Source: an uncultured Psychromonas sp. (lineage in GTDB: Bacteria; Pseudomonadota; Gammaproteobacteria; Enterobacterales; Psychromonadaceae). Taken from it: 64,000 nucleotides of DNA. Within the stretch, counting starts at the first letter, position 1; every line of letters starts with the position of its first letter. Location: assembly GCF_947489755.1 (NCBI RefSeq), contig NZ_CANLFB010000016.1, positions 1-64,000 on the forward strand, read 5' to 3'. The notes beneath the pieces were generated by a model, which had not been told where the DNA came from, made no database searches, and saw only the letters and a list, made by a program, of their open reading frames with translations. A program made the translations under genes and the position numbers. Shown here in pieces: positions 27,837 through 37,191 of the stretch.

Positions 27837-29087
27837 TTAAATTATTCCGCGTGTATCGATAACAACTTTAGTAGCAAATTGTGTTCGATCGGTTGCTTTG
27901 AATTGCTTATGATCAACTAATACAACCACGACATTAGCTTTATCTAAGGCATCTTCAAGTGATGTTAAGGTAATGCCGGAGTCAGATAAAGCACTAGGAA
28001 GTTGCTTAATGTTAGGCTCTACAGCAATAATTTCACCAACTTCTTTTGCGACTAGGTCTTTTACGATTTCTAATGCAGGGCTTTCACGTAAGTCATCAAT
28101 ATCGGCTTTAAAAGCAAGCCCAAGACAAGCAATCACGGGACGTTTAAATTCATCTGCTGCTTTACAAATTTGTTCAACAACATAATGAGGCTTGGCATCA
28201 TTGGTTAATCGAGCTTGTCTGATAATATTAGCTTCTTCTGGGCAGCTATCAACAATAAACCATGGATCAACAGCGATACAATGACCACCAACACCAGGAC
28301 CTGGGTTAAGAATATTAACGCGAGGATGACGATTCGCTAATTTAACGAGCTCCCACACATTAATTTTCAACTTATCACAAATAACTGAAAGCTCATTTGC
28401 AAAGGCAATATTAACGTCACGGAATGAATTCTCTGTTAATTTAGCCATTTCAGCAGTGCGAGCATTAGTTACAATACATTCACCACGTACAAACTTTTCA
28501 TACAGCTGAGTGGCGAGTTGGCTACAAGCACTTGACATACCGCCAATAACACGGTCATTTGATACTAATTCCTGTAAAACATAACCAGGTAATACACGTT
28601 CAGGACAGTGTGCGACTTTAATATCTGCAGCGTCCCCTTTATCCTGAGGAAATGACAAATCAGGACGTGCTAATTTTAACCATCCCGCTAATTTCTCTGT
28701 TGTGCCAACTGGAGAAGTCGACTCTAAGATAACTAAGTTACCTTTCGCTAAGACAGGTGCAATCATATTCGCAGCTGACTCGATGTAAGATAAATCAGGT
28801 GAGTGAGATGAACTCGTATCTTGTTTAAAAGGCGTCGGCACTGCTACCATAAAGACATCAGCAGGTTCTGCAGTTGTGGTGGCACGTAATTTCCCTGTCG
28901 TTACAACACTTCGAACCACAATATCTAAATCAGGCTCTACAATATGAATTTGCCCTGCATTAATGGTATTTACCGCATTTTCATTAACATCGACACCGAT
29001 AACGTCGATACCACGAGAAGCAATAACAGCAGCAGTAGGTAATCCGATATAGCCTAAGCCGATAACAGAAACAGTTTGAAATGGCAT
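27837..29087 (-). CDS. wecC: UDP-N-acetyl-D-mannosamine dehydrogenase
   Basis: A 416-residue UDP-sugar dehydrogenase. It has an N-terminal Rossmann fold VIGLGYIGLPTAAVIASRG, the central NSFRDVNIAFANEL, catalytic Cys in PGPGVGGHCIAVDPWFIV, and the C-terminal GLAFKADIDDLRESPA. It oxidises UDP-ManNAc to UDP-ManNAcA using two NAD+. It is 2 bp after wecB, which supplies its substrate, so the specificity call is well supported by context. Confidence 0.94.
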   Translation of the reverse strand: MPFQTVSVIGLGYIGLPTAAVIASRGIDVIGVDVNENAVNTINAGQIHIVEPDLDIVVRSVVTTGKLRATTTAEPADVFMVAVPTPFKQDTSSSHSPDLSYIESAANMIAPVLAKGNLVILESTSPVGTTEKLAGWLKLARPDLSFPQDKGDAADIKVAHCPERVLPGYVLQELVSNDRVIGGMSSACSQLATQLYEKFVRGECIVTNARTAEMAKLTENSFRDVNIAFANELSVICDKLKINVWELVKLANRHPRVNILNPGPGVGGHCIAVDPWFIVDSCPEEANIIRQARLTNDAKPHYVVEQICKAADEFKRPVIACLGLAFKADIDDLRESPALEIVKDLVAKEVGEIIAVEPNIKQLPSALSDSGITLTSLEDALDKANVVVVLVDHKQFKATDRTQFATKVVIDTRGII

Positions 29088-29089
29088 AA

Positions 29090-30211
29090 TTAATCCTTTA
29101 ATAATTCTTTAACAATTCGTGTGCATGCTAGACCGTCGCCATAAGGGTTATGGGCTTTAGCCATCGTTTGATAGCTAGTAGGGTCAGTTAATAATAAAAT
29201 GGTTTCAGAGGTAATACGTTGTACATCGGTACCCACTAATTTTACGGTACCGGCTTCAATAGCCTCTGGTCGTTCTGTTGTATCACGCATGACTAATACT
29301 GGTTTACCCAATGATGGCGCTTCTTCTTGAACACCACCTGAATCGGTAATAATCAAATAACAACGATTCATTAAATAAACAAACGGTAGATAATCTTGAG
29401 GCTCAATCAAGAACACGTTATCTAACTTACTTAATAAGCGATTAACAGGTTCTCTTACATTTGGGTTCATGTGCATTGGATAAACAATTTGTACATCAGG
29501 TTGCGCTTTCGCAATATTAGCGAGTGCTTCGCAGATACGTTCAAATCCACCACCAAAACTTTCACGTCGATGGCCAGTAACAAGTACCATTTTTTTGTTT
29601 TTATCTAAAAATGGAAATTGTTTGTCCAGTGAGTTTTGTAAACCAGTATCAGACTCTAGTTTTTGCTTAACCCATAACAAAGCGTCAATCACCGTATTAC
29701 CTGTGACAAATATACGATCTTGTGGAACGTGTTCTTTGAGTAAGTTTGATTTCGATAAGTCTGTCGGCGCGAAGTGAAAACGAGTCAGTACGCCGGTTAA
29801 TTTTCGATTCGCTTCTTCAGGCCAAGGCGAATATAAGTTACCAGTACGTAATCCAGCTTCGACATGCCCGATATTAATTTGCTTATAAAAGGCAGCTAAA
29901 GATGCAGAAAACGTGGTTGTAGTATCTCCATGAACTAAAACAACATCGGGTTTGAAATCATCAAGGACACCTTTCAATCCACTTAAAATATTTTCGGTGA
30001 CATCAAATAAATCTTGTCCTGGTTTCATGATGTTTAAATCATAGTCAGGCGTGATATCAAAGAGCTGTAAGACTTGATCTAGCATTTCACGATGTTGAGC
30101 CGTCACACAAACTTTACTCTCAATTCCTGCTTCAGCAGCAAGTTTATGTACGAGTGGAGCCATTTTAATAGCTTCAGGTCGTGTACCGAATACGGTTAAC
30201 ACTTTCTTCAT
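29090..30211 (-). CDS. wecB: UDP-N-acetylglucosamine 2-epimerase (non-hydrolysing)
   Basis: A 373-residue epimerase. Family segments are [15 protein letters not shown] at the N-terminus, [36 protein letters not shown] and the C-terminal [27 protein letters not shown]. It converts UDP-GlcNAc to UDP-ManNAc. It is the first gene of the wecB-wecC-sugar transferase unit. The precursors fit either enterobacterial-common-antigen-like or capsular polysaccharide; no polymerase or flippase is present in the window. Confidence 0.95.
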   Translation of the reverse strand: MKKVLTVFGTRPEAIKMAPLVHKLAAEAGIESKVCVTAQHREMLDQVLQLFDITPDYDLNIMKPGQDLFDVTENILSGLKGVLDDFKPDVVLVHGDTTTTFSASLAAFYKQINIGHVEAGLRTGNLYSPWPEEANRKLTGVLTRFHFAPTDLSKSNLLKEHVPQDRIFVTGNTVIDALLWVKQKLESDTGLQNSLDKQFPFLDKNKKMVLVTGHRRESFGGGFERICEALANIAKAQPDVQIVYPMHMNPNVREPVNRLLSKLDNVFLIEPQDYLPFVYLMNRCYLIITDSGGVQEEAPSLGKPVLVMRDTTERPEAIEAGTVKLVGTDVQRITSETILLLTDPTSYQTMAKAHNPYGDGLACTRIVKELLKD

Positions 30212-30495
30212 TGAATAGCCTTACAAGTTATTACGATATTTAATAGGTTTAAGTAACAAGAGATTCATGTGGCATTTAACTACTCACAAATAGATAAACG
30301 TAAGTTTATCAACTCGATCATGTACTAGAATGGTCAGGATTATACGTTGAAACCCTTGTATTTTATATAAAAAATATAAATCACAAAATTTAAATCATTT
30401 ACACAATATTATTTATTATAGGTCAACGTCTTACTTAAAATATTGGCACAGTAAGTACATTGAATTATATATAAAAAGTAAGACACAAAAATAAA

Positions 30496-30720
30496 TTAAG
30501 CATGTAGACAAACTAAATGCTGAAACTTGTTTTCATCACTTAATTGCAATTCAAAATAACCACGAACACCTAGCTGTGTAAAAAAAGGTACAAAACGCAT
30601 GGCAGGTAACTGAATAGTAGCACCTTGATCACTTCGAACTTTCACTGCAACGTTAGGCGTTCGATATAACTTTTCAAATTCTTGATAGCTAATATTTATT
30701 CTAAAATGATAGGATTTCAT
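30496..30720 (-). CDS. DUF2835 family protein
   Basis: A 74-residue protein resembling DUF2835 members: KSYHFRINISYQEF at the start, VAVKVRSDQGATIQLPAMRF, then GVRGYFELQL. The function is unknown. The ATG overlaps the stop of the upstream 67-codon gene (ATGA type), implying coupled translation. Confidence 0.75.
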   Translation of the reverse strand: MKSYHFRINISYQEFEKLYRTPNVAVKVRSDQGATIQLPAMRFVPFFTQLGVRGYFELQLSDENKFQHLVCLHA

Positions 30721-30920
30721 AATACCTCCTTAGCAATTGTCAAATGGGTATAACGTCCTAATGATGCGTAGGGTTCATGTTGACAATACCCTTTCTCCAT
30801 CGCTAACAGTTGTTCAACATTATTTTCTGAAAAATCAACTGATTTCATATAGTCATGCAATACACGCACACCTGTTTTTTTCAAAACATGCATATCTGCT
30901 TCTTTTAACCAAGCTAACAC
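30717..30920 (-). CDS. Small hypothetical protein coupled to DUF2835 gene
   Basis: A 67-residue frame starting at GTG 30920 with GAGG just upstream, or possibly at the internal ATG at 30893. A stop codon (TAG) lies in frame 15 bases upstream of the GTG, so the protein is short or the gene has lost its 5' end. It is helical and charged (VLKKTGVRVLHDYMKSVDF, NNVEQLLAMEKGY). I do not recognise the family. The four-base overlap with the DUF2835 gene supports it being real. Confidence 0.5.
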   Translation of the reverse strand: MLAWLKEADMHVLKKTGVRVLHDYMKSVDFSENNVEQLLAMEKGYCQHEPYASLGRYTHLTIAKEVL

Positions 30921-31285
30921 CTCTGCCTCAAACTATGGTCAGTCACTTAATATTCTCATTTAGTTTAATCCGATAATAAAAACTAATTATACGTGACTTA
31001 TTATTGAATATTAACCTACATTGAATAAGTTCTAAGACGATTTTTAAAGTAACTATATAAGTTAGTTATACAAATTAGTTATGCCAATTCGTTCTACCAA
31101 TTAGCTATATCAACTGGCTATTCAGGATTATAGTAATAAGTAATTGTATGGCATGATTAAATAAAGTGTTCATTCTGCATGAACAGGGGCCGCTTTATCA
31201 AATTTATCACTGACAGACTGGGTTTATAATCAAGCGTAAAATTAACGCTAAACGACATTAATAATAAACAACGAAAGGCAAAAGA
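30921..31285. other. AT-rich intergenic region with degenerate short repeats
   Basis: These 365 bases contain no supported gene. Around 31057-31123 a 13-15-base unit of the form CAATTAGTTATAC recurs about five times imperfectly. The rest presumably holds the elyC promoter, which I could not place confidently. Confidence 0.4.
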
Positions 31286-32059
31286 ATGGTATTTTTAATT
31301 AAAAAATGGCTGGGTGGTTTATTAATGCCCTTACCTCTCACTTTGGCACTGCTGTTTGTTAGTTTATTATTGTTATTTTTTAGCCAACATCAAACGCTAG
31401 CCAAATCATTAACACTCTTCAGTTTTTTAATCTTATTCGCTTTTAGTCTATTACCAACGGCTTACCACCTAGCCAAACCGCTTGAAAGGCAATATGCCCC
31501 TTTATTAGAGGCTGAACAGTCGTTAGATTATATTTTAGTACTTGGTTCATCAGGGATTAATGATCAGAAATTACCGATTACAGGGCAGCTTTCGGCCACC
31601 GCATTAAGTCGATTTAGTGAAGCATTACGTCTTTACTATGCCAATCCAAATGCCTCTATCGTGGTATCAGGATCAGCTTTTGGAGACAGTAAAAGCCATG
31701 CACAGCTTTTGCAGCAACTAGCCTTAGCGTTCAATATATCAGAAGAAAAAATCATTCGTTTAGATAACCCTCAAGATACCAATCAAGAAGCCCTACAGAT
31801 GTCAGCCATCATTGAGGGAAAGAAAGCAGCATTAGTGACATCAGCCACTCACATGCCTAGAGCAATGGCGCTATTTAAAAAATATAAACAATCTCCTATT
31901 CCAGCACCAGCAATGTACTTAGCAAAAGAGAATTCGAAGGACTTACCTTCATACAGTTACATCCCTTCCGCTTATCAATTGTATAAGTCGCAAATAGCAT
32001 TACATGAATATTTAGGGCTGCTTCAACAATGGTTTGTCTCTAATACCACTTCTAAGTAA
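31286..32059 (+). CDS. elyC: Envelope biogenesis factor ElyC (DUF218/YdcF fold)
   Basis: A 257-residue protein (E. coli ElyC 259). Two membrane helices lie at about 12-34 and 38-58, then a DUF218 domain with YILVLGSSG, LSATALSRFSEALRLY, IVVSGSAFGD and VTSATHMPRAMALFKKY. ElyC is needed for peptidoglycan synthesis at low temperature in E. coli, relevant to a cold-living genus if that assignment holds. An AAGGC-type SD precedes the ATG. A nested hairpin follows the gene. Confidence 0.87.
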   Translation: MVFLIKKWLGGLLMPLPLTLALLFVSLLLLFFSQHQTLAKSLTLFSFLILFAFSLLPTAYHLAKPLERQYAPLLEAEQSLDYILVLGSSGINDQKLPITGQLSATALSRFSEALRLYYANPNASIVVSGSAFGDSKSHAQLLQQLALAFNISEEKIIRLDNPQDTNQEALQMSAIIEGKKAALVTSATHMPRAMALFKKYKQSPIPAPAMYLAKENSKDLPSYSYIPSAYQLYKSQIALHEYLGLLQQWFVSNTTSK

Positions 32060-32157
32060 ATAGTTTTTTATTAGATAAGTGAATAAAAAATGTGTCGCTG
32101 TGAACGTTTGATTAAGGTGAAAACCTATATAAGCGATTGAAATTTAGGTATAAAAAA

Positions 32158-32207
32158 GCCTGTTACTGTCGTTACTCTTACAATGAGTAAATCAATAACA
32201 GGCGTTT
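32158..32207 (+). terminator. Nested hairpin terminator after elyC
   Basis: GCCTGTTA (32158-32165) pairs with TAACAGGC (32196-32203), enclosing a second stem TTACTC/GAGTAA, followed by GTTTT. A-runs on the left also allow a function for minus-strand transcripts. Confidence 0.65.
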
Positions 32208-32283
32208 TAACATAGTGGTATCACTTAAAGGTTTAATCTTAGTATTGATATAGCGAAACCACTACATATCCTAATTTCAATCT

Positions 32284-32466
32284 TTAAACCAATTGTGATG
32301 GTCTTTTAATAACCGCTTGGCCAACGATAACGCTTTCTCCATTGAACGTCATGGTAGGAGATCCATAAAGCTCATAACCTTCTTTTAAAAACTTAGTCAC
32401 TTTGCTGCAAAATTCAGCATCGTCTTTACCTGTAATTAATTTATAACTCTCAATTGAATTTGGCAT
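32284..32466 (-). CDS. DUF1737 domain protein
   Basis: A 60-residue protein with the DUF1737 pattern: SYKLITGKDDAEFCSKVTKFLKEGYEL, a central turn YGSPTMTF and a final GQAVIK. Such proteins are small, soluble and of unknown function. An AGGG ribosome site precedes the ATG. It stands alone between elyC and thiI. Confidence 0.75.
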   Translation of the reverse strand: MPNSIESYKLITGKDDAEFCSKVTKFLKEGYELYGSPTMTFNGESVIVGQAVIKRPSQLV

Positions 32467-32570
32467 AGTAAACCCTTTTATGAAGCCTATTGAATGAAAT
32501 CAGCATACAACTATTCACTTCAAAGGCATATTATTACTCAAAAATTTTGTGAATCAACAACTTATATGTA

Positions 32571-32594
32571 CAAAAAAACGGCATATAGCCGTTT
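32571..32594 (-). terminator. Terminator after thiI
   Basis: AAACGGC and GCCGTTT pair with loop ATATA. The seven-A run at 32572-32578 gives a U-tract on the minus strand about 80 bp after the thiI stop. Confidence 0.75.
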
Positions 32595-32671
32595 CTTTTT
32601 ATTCGTTTTAACTTATTTTTAAATAATAGAATTTACATTCTTATAAGCTAAATGATGCCATGAATATAATC

Positions 32672-34126
32672 CTAAGGACGGTATACTTTCACATTTTCAA
32701 ATCCAGCTTCTTTTAAGTAAAGCGCTTGTAATTGACTCATCACACCACGATCACAATAAAGTAAATAGGTTTTTTCTTGTGCCAGTGTTTCGAATTGATT
32801 ACTTAATTTAAAGAAAGGTAAATGTTGTACTTCAACCCCATCTATTTCTAAAGGTTTTTCATCTCTTTCATCGGCAGAGCGAATATCTAATACGATCTCA
32901 TTAGCAGCAAAAGCGGAAACTGACTCGACTTCTACCAACTGTTCTTTTGCATCTGTCGCAATATCTTTAATGTCTAAGACTTTTGCATCAAAAACCACTT
33001 TATCAATGAGTGACATATCAAAATTGGCTTCTTCTTTCTGAATTTTAGTCATCACCGCTTTCACCGTTGGGCGCTGTGAAATGACACCACAATATTCAGG
33101 AATAGTTTCAGAAATTTCAGCCGTACCAATCTCACGAGCACAATCGATAATGTCTTGTTTATCGGTTGCGATTAATGGACGTAAAATGAGTGTTTCGGTT
33201 ACTTGGTCAATCACTGATAAGTTACGTAGAGTTTGACTTGAAACCTGCCCTAACGCCTCCCCTGTCACTAATCCTTCAATGTCTAAATTCGCAGCTACTT
33301 TTTCAGCCGCACGCATCATCATGCGTTTTAATACAACACCCATTTGACCGTTATCGACTTTCTCTAATATTTCAGCAACAACAGGTTCAAAAGGAACAGA
33401 GATAAACTTAACACGATGTGAAGCACCAAAACGTTCCCAAAGATGATAAGCAACCTGCTTAACACCAATTTCATGTGCCGCACCGCCTAAATTAAAGAAG
33501 CAATAGTGAACACGTGAACCACGCTTTAACAATTGATAACTTGAAACGCCAGAATCAAAACCACCAGAAATTAATGATAAAACAGATTCTTGTGTTCCTA
33601 ATGGGAAACCACCTAATCCTTGATGACGCTGATCAACCATAAACAATTTATCTTGATTGATTTCGATATTAACCGTCACATCTGGATTTTTTAATTTAAC
33701 AGCAAGTGCTTCAGTATGTTGATTTAAACCACCACCGACATAACGTTCAACTTCATTTGATCCAAAGTCATGGGTACCAATACGTTTTGCACGAACACAG
33801 AAGGTTTTACCTGCAAGGCTATCGCCAAAACACGCTTTTGTTTGCTCGTAGATGTCATGAATATCAGTATAAGTAGATTCAGTCACTTCCAAGAAAAACG
33901 CAATACCTGGCGTACTTTGTAAATAATGGATCACTTTTGCTTTATTGTCAGGATCGTCATTTTCACTACGAACGATAATTTTATCCCATTCGAGTATCAC
34001 TTTAATATCTTCATCATGACGAGTCAGTACGTTACGGATATTGCCTTGTAACATTTTGCTGAAGCGCTTACGCACAGGTTTACTTTTCATCATAATTTCA
34101 GGAAAAAGCTTAACGATAAATTTCAT
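32672..34126 (-). CDS. thiI: tRNA 4-thiouridine synthase / thiamine sulfur transferase ThiI
   Basis: A 484-residue protein (E. coli 482). It has an N-terminal ferredoxin-like and THUMP region ([18 protein letters not shown]), the PP-loop [17 protein letters not shown], a central Cys in [11 protein letters not shown] and a C-terminal rhodanese domain with the active Cys in [12 protein letters not shown]. These Cys residues fit the known redox pair. It makes s4U8 in tRNA and supplies sulfur for the thiazole of thiamine. The start is set at the ATG at 34126 (MKFIVK) because homologs begin there; a GTG three codons earlier is possible. Confidence 0.95.
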   Translation of the reverse strand: MKFIVKLFPEIMMKSKPVRKRFSKMLQGNIRNVLTRHDEDIKVILEWDKIIVRSENDDPDNKAKVIHYLQSTPGIAFFLEVTESTYTDIHDIYEQTKACFGDSLAGKTFCVRAKRIGTHDFGSNEVERYVGGGLNQHTEALAVKLKNPDVTVNIEINQDKLFMVDQRHQGLGGFPLGTQESVLSLISGGFDSGVSSYQLLKRGSRVHYCFFNLGGAAHEIGVKQVAYHLWERFGASHRVKFISVPFEPVVAEILEKVDNGQMGVVLKRMMMRAAEKVAANLDIEGLVTGEALGQVSSQTLRNLSVIDQVTETLILRPLIATDKQDIIDCAREIGTAEISETIPEYCGVISQRPTVKAVMTKIQKEEANFDMSLIDKVVFDAKVLDIKDIATDAKEQLVEVESVSAFAANEIVLDIRSADERDEKPLEIDGVEVQHLPFFKLSNQFETLAQEKTYLLYCDRGVMSQLQALYLKEAGFENVKVYRP

Positions 34127-34207
34127 GGGTACCACTCTTGGATTCAGGACTGTATTAATTTTGAAGTGCGAATTATACGCACTACTTGGTCGTGCGCAAT
34201 GATTATA

Positions 34208-34747
34208 CTAATCAGGCTGCTGTAAAGCGGTTAAGTTAACTTCACAACTTCCTTTATCGGCTGCGATATAAAAAATATTATCCGTAATAGTAATACTAAA
34301 ATCCATTGTTCGCTCAACCAATGCGGCTAGCGCTTGAATTTGCTCAAACTCAAATTGATAGACTTCTGCTTTAATGGTGGAGAAATCTTTTTGAGACTGT
34401 TTCCACCACACGCCAGACTTAGTATTGAACGTATAGACTTTGGTCACTTTGGCTTGACGACAGGCTTTTTTGATACGATCAAAAGCGGGTTCACCTACAT
34501 CAACCCACAGTAAAAATTCATCACTGTAATTTTTAGCCCAAATATCCGGATCATCCGCTTCACTTAATCCAGTGGTAAAACTTAAGAATTCTTGATTATT
34601 AAGCACATAGGCCAATATACGAGTCACCATACGTTCTGTCGTTTCAGAAGGATGTTGTGCCACAGTCAAGGCAATGGTTTCATAAACATCATTATCTAAA
34701 TTCGATACATTAATATTCATTTTAAAAATAGTAGGCTTTAATGCCAT
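34208..34747 (-). CDS. yaeQ: YaeQ family protein
   Basis: A 179-residue protein that matches YaeQ (E. coli 181) along its length: MALKPTIFKMNINVSNLD, QHPSETTERMVTRILAY, RIKKACRQA, SGVWWKQSQ and CEVNLTALQQP at the end. The fold is nuclease-like (PD-D/ExK-related) by family knowledge, with the cellular role undefined. It lies 81 bp upstream of thiI. Confidence 0.9.
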   Translation of the reverse strand: MALKPTIFKMNINVSNLDNDVYETIALTVAQHPSETTERMVTRILAYVLNNQEFLSFTTGLSEADDPDIWAKNYSDEFLLWVDVGEPAFDRIKKACRQAKVTKVYTFNTKSGVWWKQSQKDFSTIKAEVYQFEFEQIQALAALVERTMDFSITITDNIFYIAADKGSCEVNLTALQQPD

Positions 34748-34767
34748 TTTTGTTTCTCCAAAAAAAA

Positions 34768-34790
34768 ACCACGTTGTAAAACGTGGTTTA
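34768..34790 (-). terminator. Terminator after the PEP-CTERM-like gene
   Basis: AAACCACGTT and AACGTGGTTT form a 10-bp stem, with an A-run to the left giving a U-tract on the minus strand. It lies inside the spacer before yaeQ, separating the two genes. The same AACCACG/CGTGGTT core is used in the leuB terminator at 35797. Confidence 0.75.
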
Positions 34791-34839
34791 AAGATATGTT
34801 AACTAGAGTGTTGTTTATTAGTTAGCGTTATATGGCGAA

Positions 34840-35436
34840 CTACACGGTAAATTTATATCTAGCTGAAATAATAAGGCCTAAGAATATAGCAAATAGAATT
34901 GAAGTACTAGGAGCAGGTACTCGTACTAATGCTATTCCACCTTGATCTGAGTTAAATGATGCAGAACCACCAAAGATCCATTCTTCCTCATAAATGCCAT
35001 ATGCACCATCATCAATATAGCCATATGAACGAAACTTTCCGGAATCAGAATCAGGTGAATTTGACGTTCCAAATAAATCTAAAAAATCAATCGTAAACTC
35101 AGCACCATAAACATCTTGATGTGAAACTATATTATCCCCGTTCCAAGGAATACCTTCTCGACCATCAATATCTTTATAGGTATTGAAAAAAACAGTTTCT
35201 AACATTGCGATGGCTTCTTCGGGTGTTGCTAAGCGAAAAGCATTACCATAACCTGGTTTATCAAATGTTTTGATGGCTTCTTCTTGTGTTAGATCCGATG
35301 TAAATGACCAATCTAACCAATCTAATCCATTAACCGTTGTATAAGTATCATTATCAATGACTGTAGCCTGTACGAAACTAGATAAGCTACTCAGTGTAAT
35401 AACTAATATAAATGTGATCTTGTTAAATATTTTCAT
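34840..35436 (-). CDS. Secreted protein with PEP-CTERM-like (VPAP) anchor
   Basis: A 198-residue protein starting at 35436 (MKIFNK) after AAGGA. It has a signal peptide (about 1-24), a domain beginning VIDNDTYTTVNGLDWLDWSF, and a C-terminal tripartite signal: VRVPAPSTS, a hydrophobic helix ILFAIFLGLIIS and a basic end ARYKF. This is the layout of PEP-CTERM sorting signals, in the VPAP form found in marine gammaproteobacteria. Such signals are processed by exosortases, none of which is in the window. The N-terminal domain resembles those of other PEP-CTERM proteins of unknown function. The frame is open 14 codons further upstream without a signal-like start. Confidence 0.75.
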   Translation of the reverse strand: MKIFNKITFILVITLSSLSSFVQATVIDNDTYTTVNGLDWLDWSFTSDLTQEEAIKTFDKPGYGNAFRLATPEEAIAMLETVFFNTYKDIDGREGIPWNGDNIVSHQDVYGAEFTIDFLDLFGTSNSPDSDSGKFRSYGYIDDGAYGIYEEEWIFGGSASFNSDQGGIALVRVPAPSTSILFAIFLGLIISARYKFTV

Positions 35437-35848
35437 GTCCATCCTTAACGGAGTTAAAATTAAAAAGTATAAAAGCAAATAACAATATCAATAAAAATAA
35501 ACAAATAGTCAATTACAATATCAAATAAAAGAAGTTTAATGATAGATTAATAATTATTTTAGAGGTTACTCAGTTCAATTAACCCTATAAACAGTCGTTT
35601 TTACAAAAATTAATTTTCCTTATATAAATCGCATCAAATATATATTGAGTTTATATTCGATTAAGTTAATTCAATTTAAGGCTTAAATTAACGCAAATAA
35701 TTATTATTTTTTGCGAAATTTTTAATGGTAAAGTAGATGTATTAGCAGCTAAATAGAGCGGTCATTAAATGTATTAACTCATTTTCAAGGCATAAAAAAA
35801 CCACGTAGAACGTGGTTTTATAAAGTAATTTTAAAGTTTAATTAATAA
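35437..35848. other. AT-rich intergenic region upstream of the PEP-CTERM-like gene
   Basis: This spacer carries the promoter of the minus-strand PEP-CTERM-like gene and, near its right end, the leuB terminator (35797-35820). I see no other gene or structure. Confidence 0.6.
35797..35820 (-). terminator. Terminator after leuB-like gene
   Basis: AAAACCACG and CGTGGTTTT pair with loop TAGAA. A seven-A run lies on the left, about 30 bp beyond the stop of the minus-strand gene. Confidence 0.8.
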
Positions 35849-36952
35849 TTAAACAGGCATTTTCGCTAATTTAGCACAGACTAAATCGCCGAACTCAGCA
35901 GTACTTACTAAGTTTGCTTCGCCTTCTTTAGACAGGTCAGATGTTGAGTAACCATCTTCAAAGACACCTTGCATAGCAGCCCACAAGTTTTTAGCTTCTT
36001 TTTCCATCCCAAAGCTCATTTCAAGCATTAATGCTACAGAACCGATCATTGAGTATGGGTTTGCAATGCCTTTACCAGCGATGTCTGGTGCAGAACCGTG
36101 TGATGGTTCGTAATAAGATTTCTCAGGACCTTTACAAGCAGAAGGCATAAGGCCTAAAGAACCTAAGATACCGCCGCCTTGGTCACTTAAGATGTCACCA
36201 AACATGTTTTCCATTACCATTACGTCAAACATAGTTGGTTTTAGACATAGGTAAGTTGCCGCAGCGTCAACTAGGATGTTGATCACTTCAACTTCAGGGA
36301 AGTTTTTGCTTTCTTCTTCAACGATTTCATTCCATAAAACGCTTGATTTTAGTACGTTTGATTTATGGATATTGTGCATGACTTTTTTACGTTTCATTGA
36401 AACTTCAAAACCAACACGTACGATTTGACGAATTTGATCTTCATCGTATTCTAATACTTCACGAACGTAACGACGGCCTTCAGCGTCAACACCGGTTTCT
36501 TTCTCGCCGAAATATAAACCACCCACTAACTCACGAATTAACATGATGTCAATGCCTTCGCCTACTACAGACTCTTTAAGTGGAGAAAAGTGAGCCAAAC
36601 CTTTTGGTAAGTAAACTGGGCGGAAGTTAGCGTAAGTATTGTAACGACGACGAAGTGGTAATAACGCACCACGTTCAGGTTGTTCGTCAACAGGGATTTT
36701 TTTAGAGTCTTCGTGATTTAAACCGATAGTACCTTTTAAGATAGCATCTGCTTTGTCACAAGCTGCTTTAGTTTCTTCAGGGAAAGCTTTGCCTGTTGCA
36801 AAGTAAGCAGCAGCACCAAATAATACGTCATTTAATTCAAAGTTAACGTCAGCGTTACGCTCTTCAACTAATTTTAAAACTTTTACAGCTTCTTTCATTA
36901 CTTCAGGACCGATGCCGTCGCCTGCTAGTAAAGCAATGTTATATGTTGTCAT
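35849..36952 (-). CDS. leuB: 3-isopropylmalate dehydrogenase family protein, solitary
   Basis: A 367-residue beta-decarboxylating dehydrogenase of the LeuB/isocitrate dehydrogenase family: LLAGDGIGPEVM at the N-terminus, IMLIRELVGGLYFGEKE (the IPMDH-type LREL-GG-YFG motif), MVMENMFGDILSDQGGGILGSLGLMPS and EPSHGSAPDIAGKGIANP. LeuB oxidatively decarboxylates 3-isopropylmalate in leucine synthesis. leuA, leuC and leuD are not adjacent, and the substrate region PLRRRYNTYANFRPVYL is a little unusual, so a related hydroxyacid substrate is possible. It is a single-gene unit between terminators. Confidence 0.75.
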   Translation of the reverse strand: MTTYNIALLAGDGIGPEVMKEAVKVLKLVEERNADVNFELNDVLFGAAAYFATGKAFPEETKAACDKADAILKGTIGLNHEDSKKIPVDEQPERGALLPLRRRYNTYANFRPVYLPKGLAHFSPLKESVVGEGIDIMLIRELVGGLYFGEKETGVDAEGRRYVREVLEYDEDQIRQIVRVGFEVSMKRKKVMHNIHKSNVLKSSVLWNEIVEEESKNFPEVEVINILVDAAATYLCLKPTMFDVMVMENMFGDILSDQGGGILGSLGLMPSACKGPEKSYYEPSHGSAPDIAGKGIANPYSMIGSVALMLEMSFGMEKEAKNLWAAMQGVFEDGYSTSDLSKEGEANLVSTAEFGDLVCAKLAKMPV

Positions 36953-37089
36953 TTTGATTCCCTAAATGATTTTCGGATTATATTTCGTGGCACATCATAA
37001 AGTAAAAGTGTAGTAAATTTCAATTTATGAACGTGTTTTTTCGCATATTTACGCAAAATAAGTGAATATTAAACGGTAAGAATTAAATA

Positions 37090-37127
37090 AAGGTTAATAC
37101 AATTGGAAGTTGTTATGTATTAACCTT
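37090..37127 (-). terminator. Hairpin downstream of the opp operon
   Basis: AAGGTTAATAC (37090-37100) and GTATTAACCTT (37117-37127) form an 11-bp stem followed on the minus strand by TTATTT. It lies about 65 bp past the oppF stop and is the likely operon terminator. Confidence 0.55.
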
Positions 37128-37191
37128 ATGAAGATATAGTCAATTAATTTCACCACTGTAATAGCCGGCTTATTAAACGACATTAAAATGT

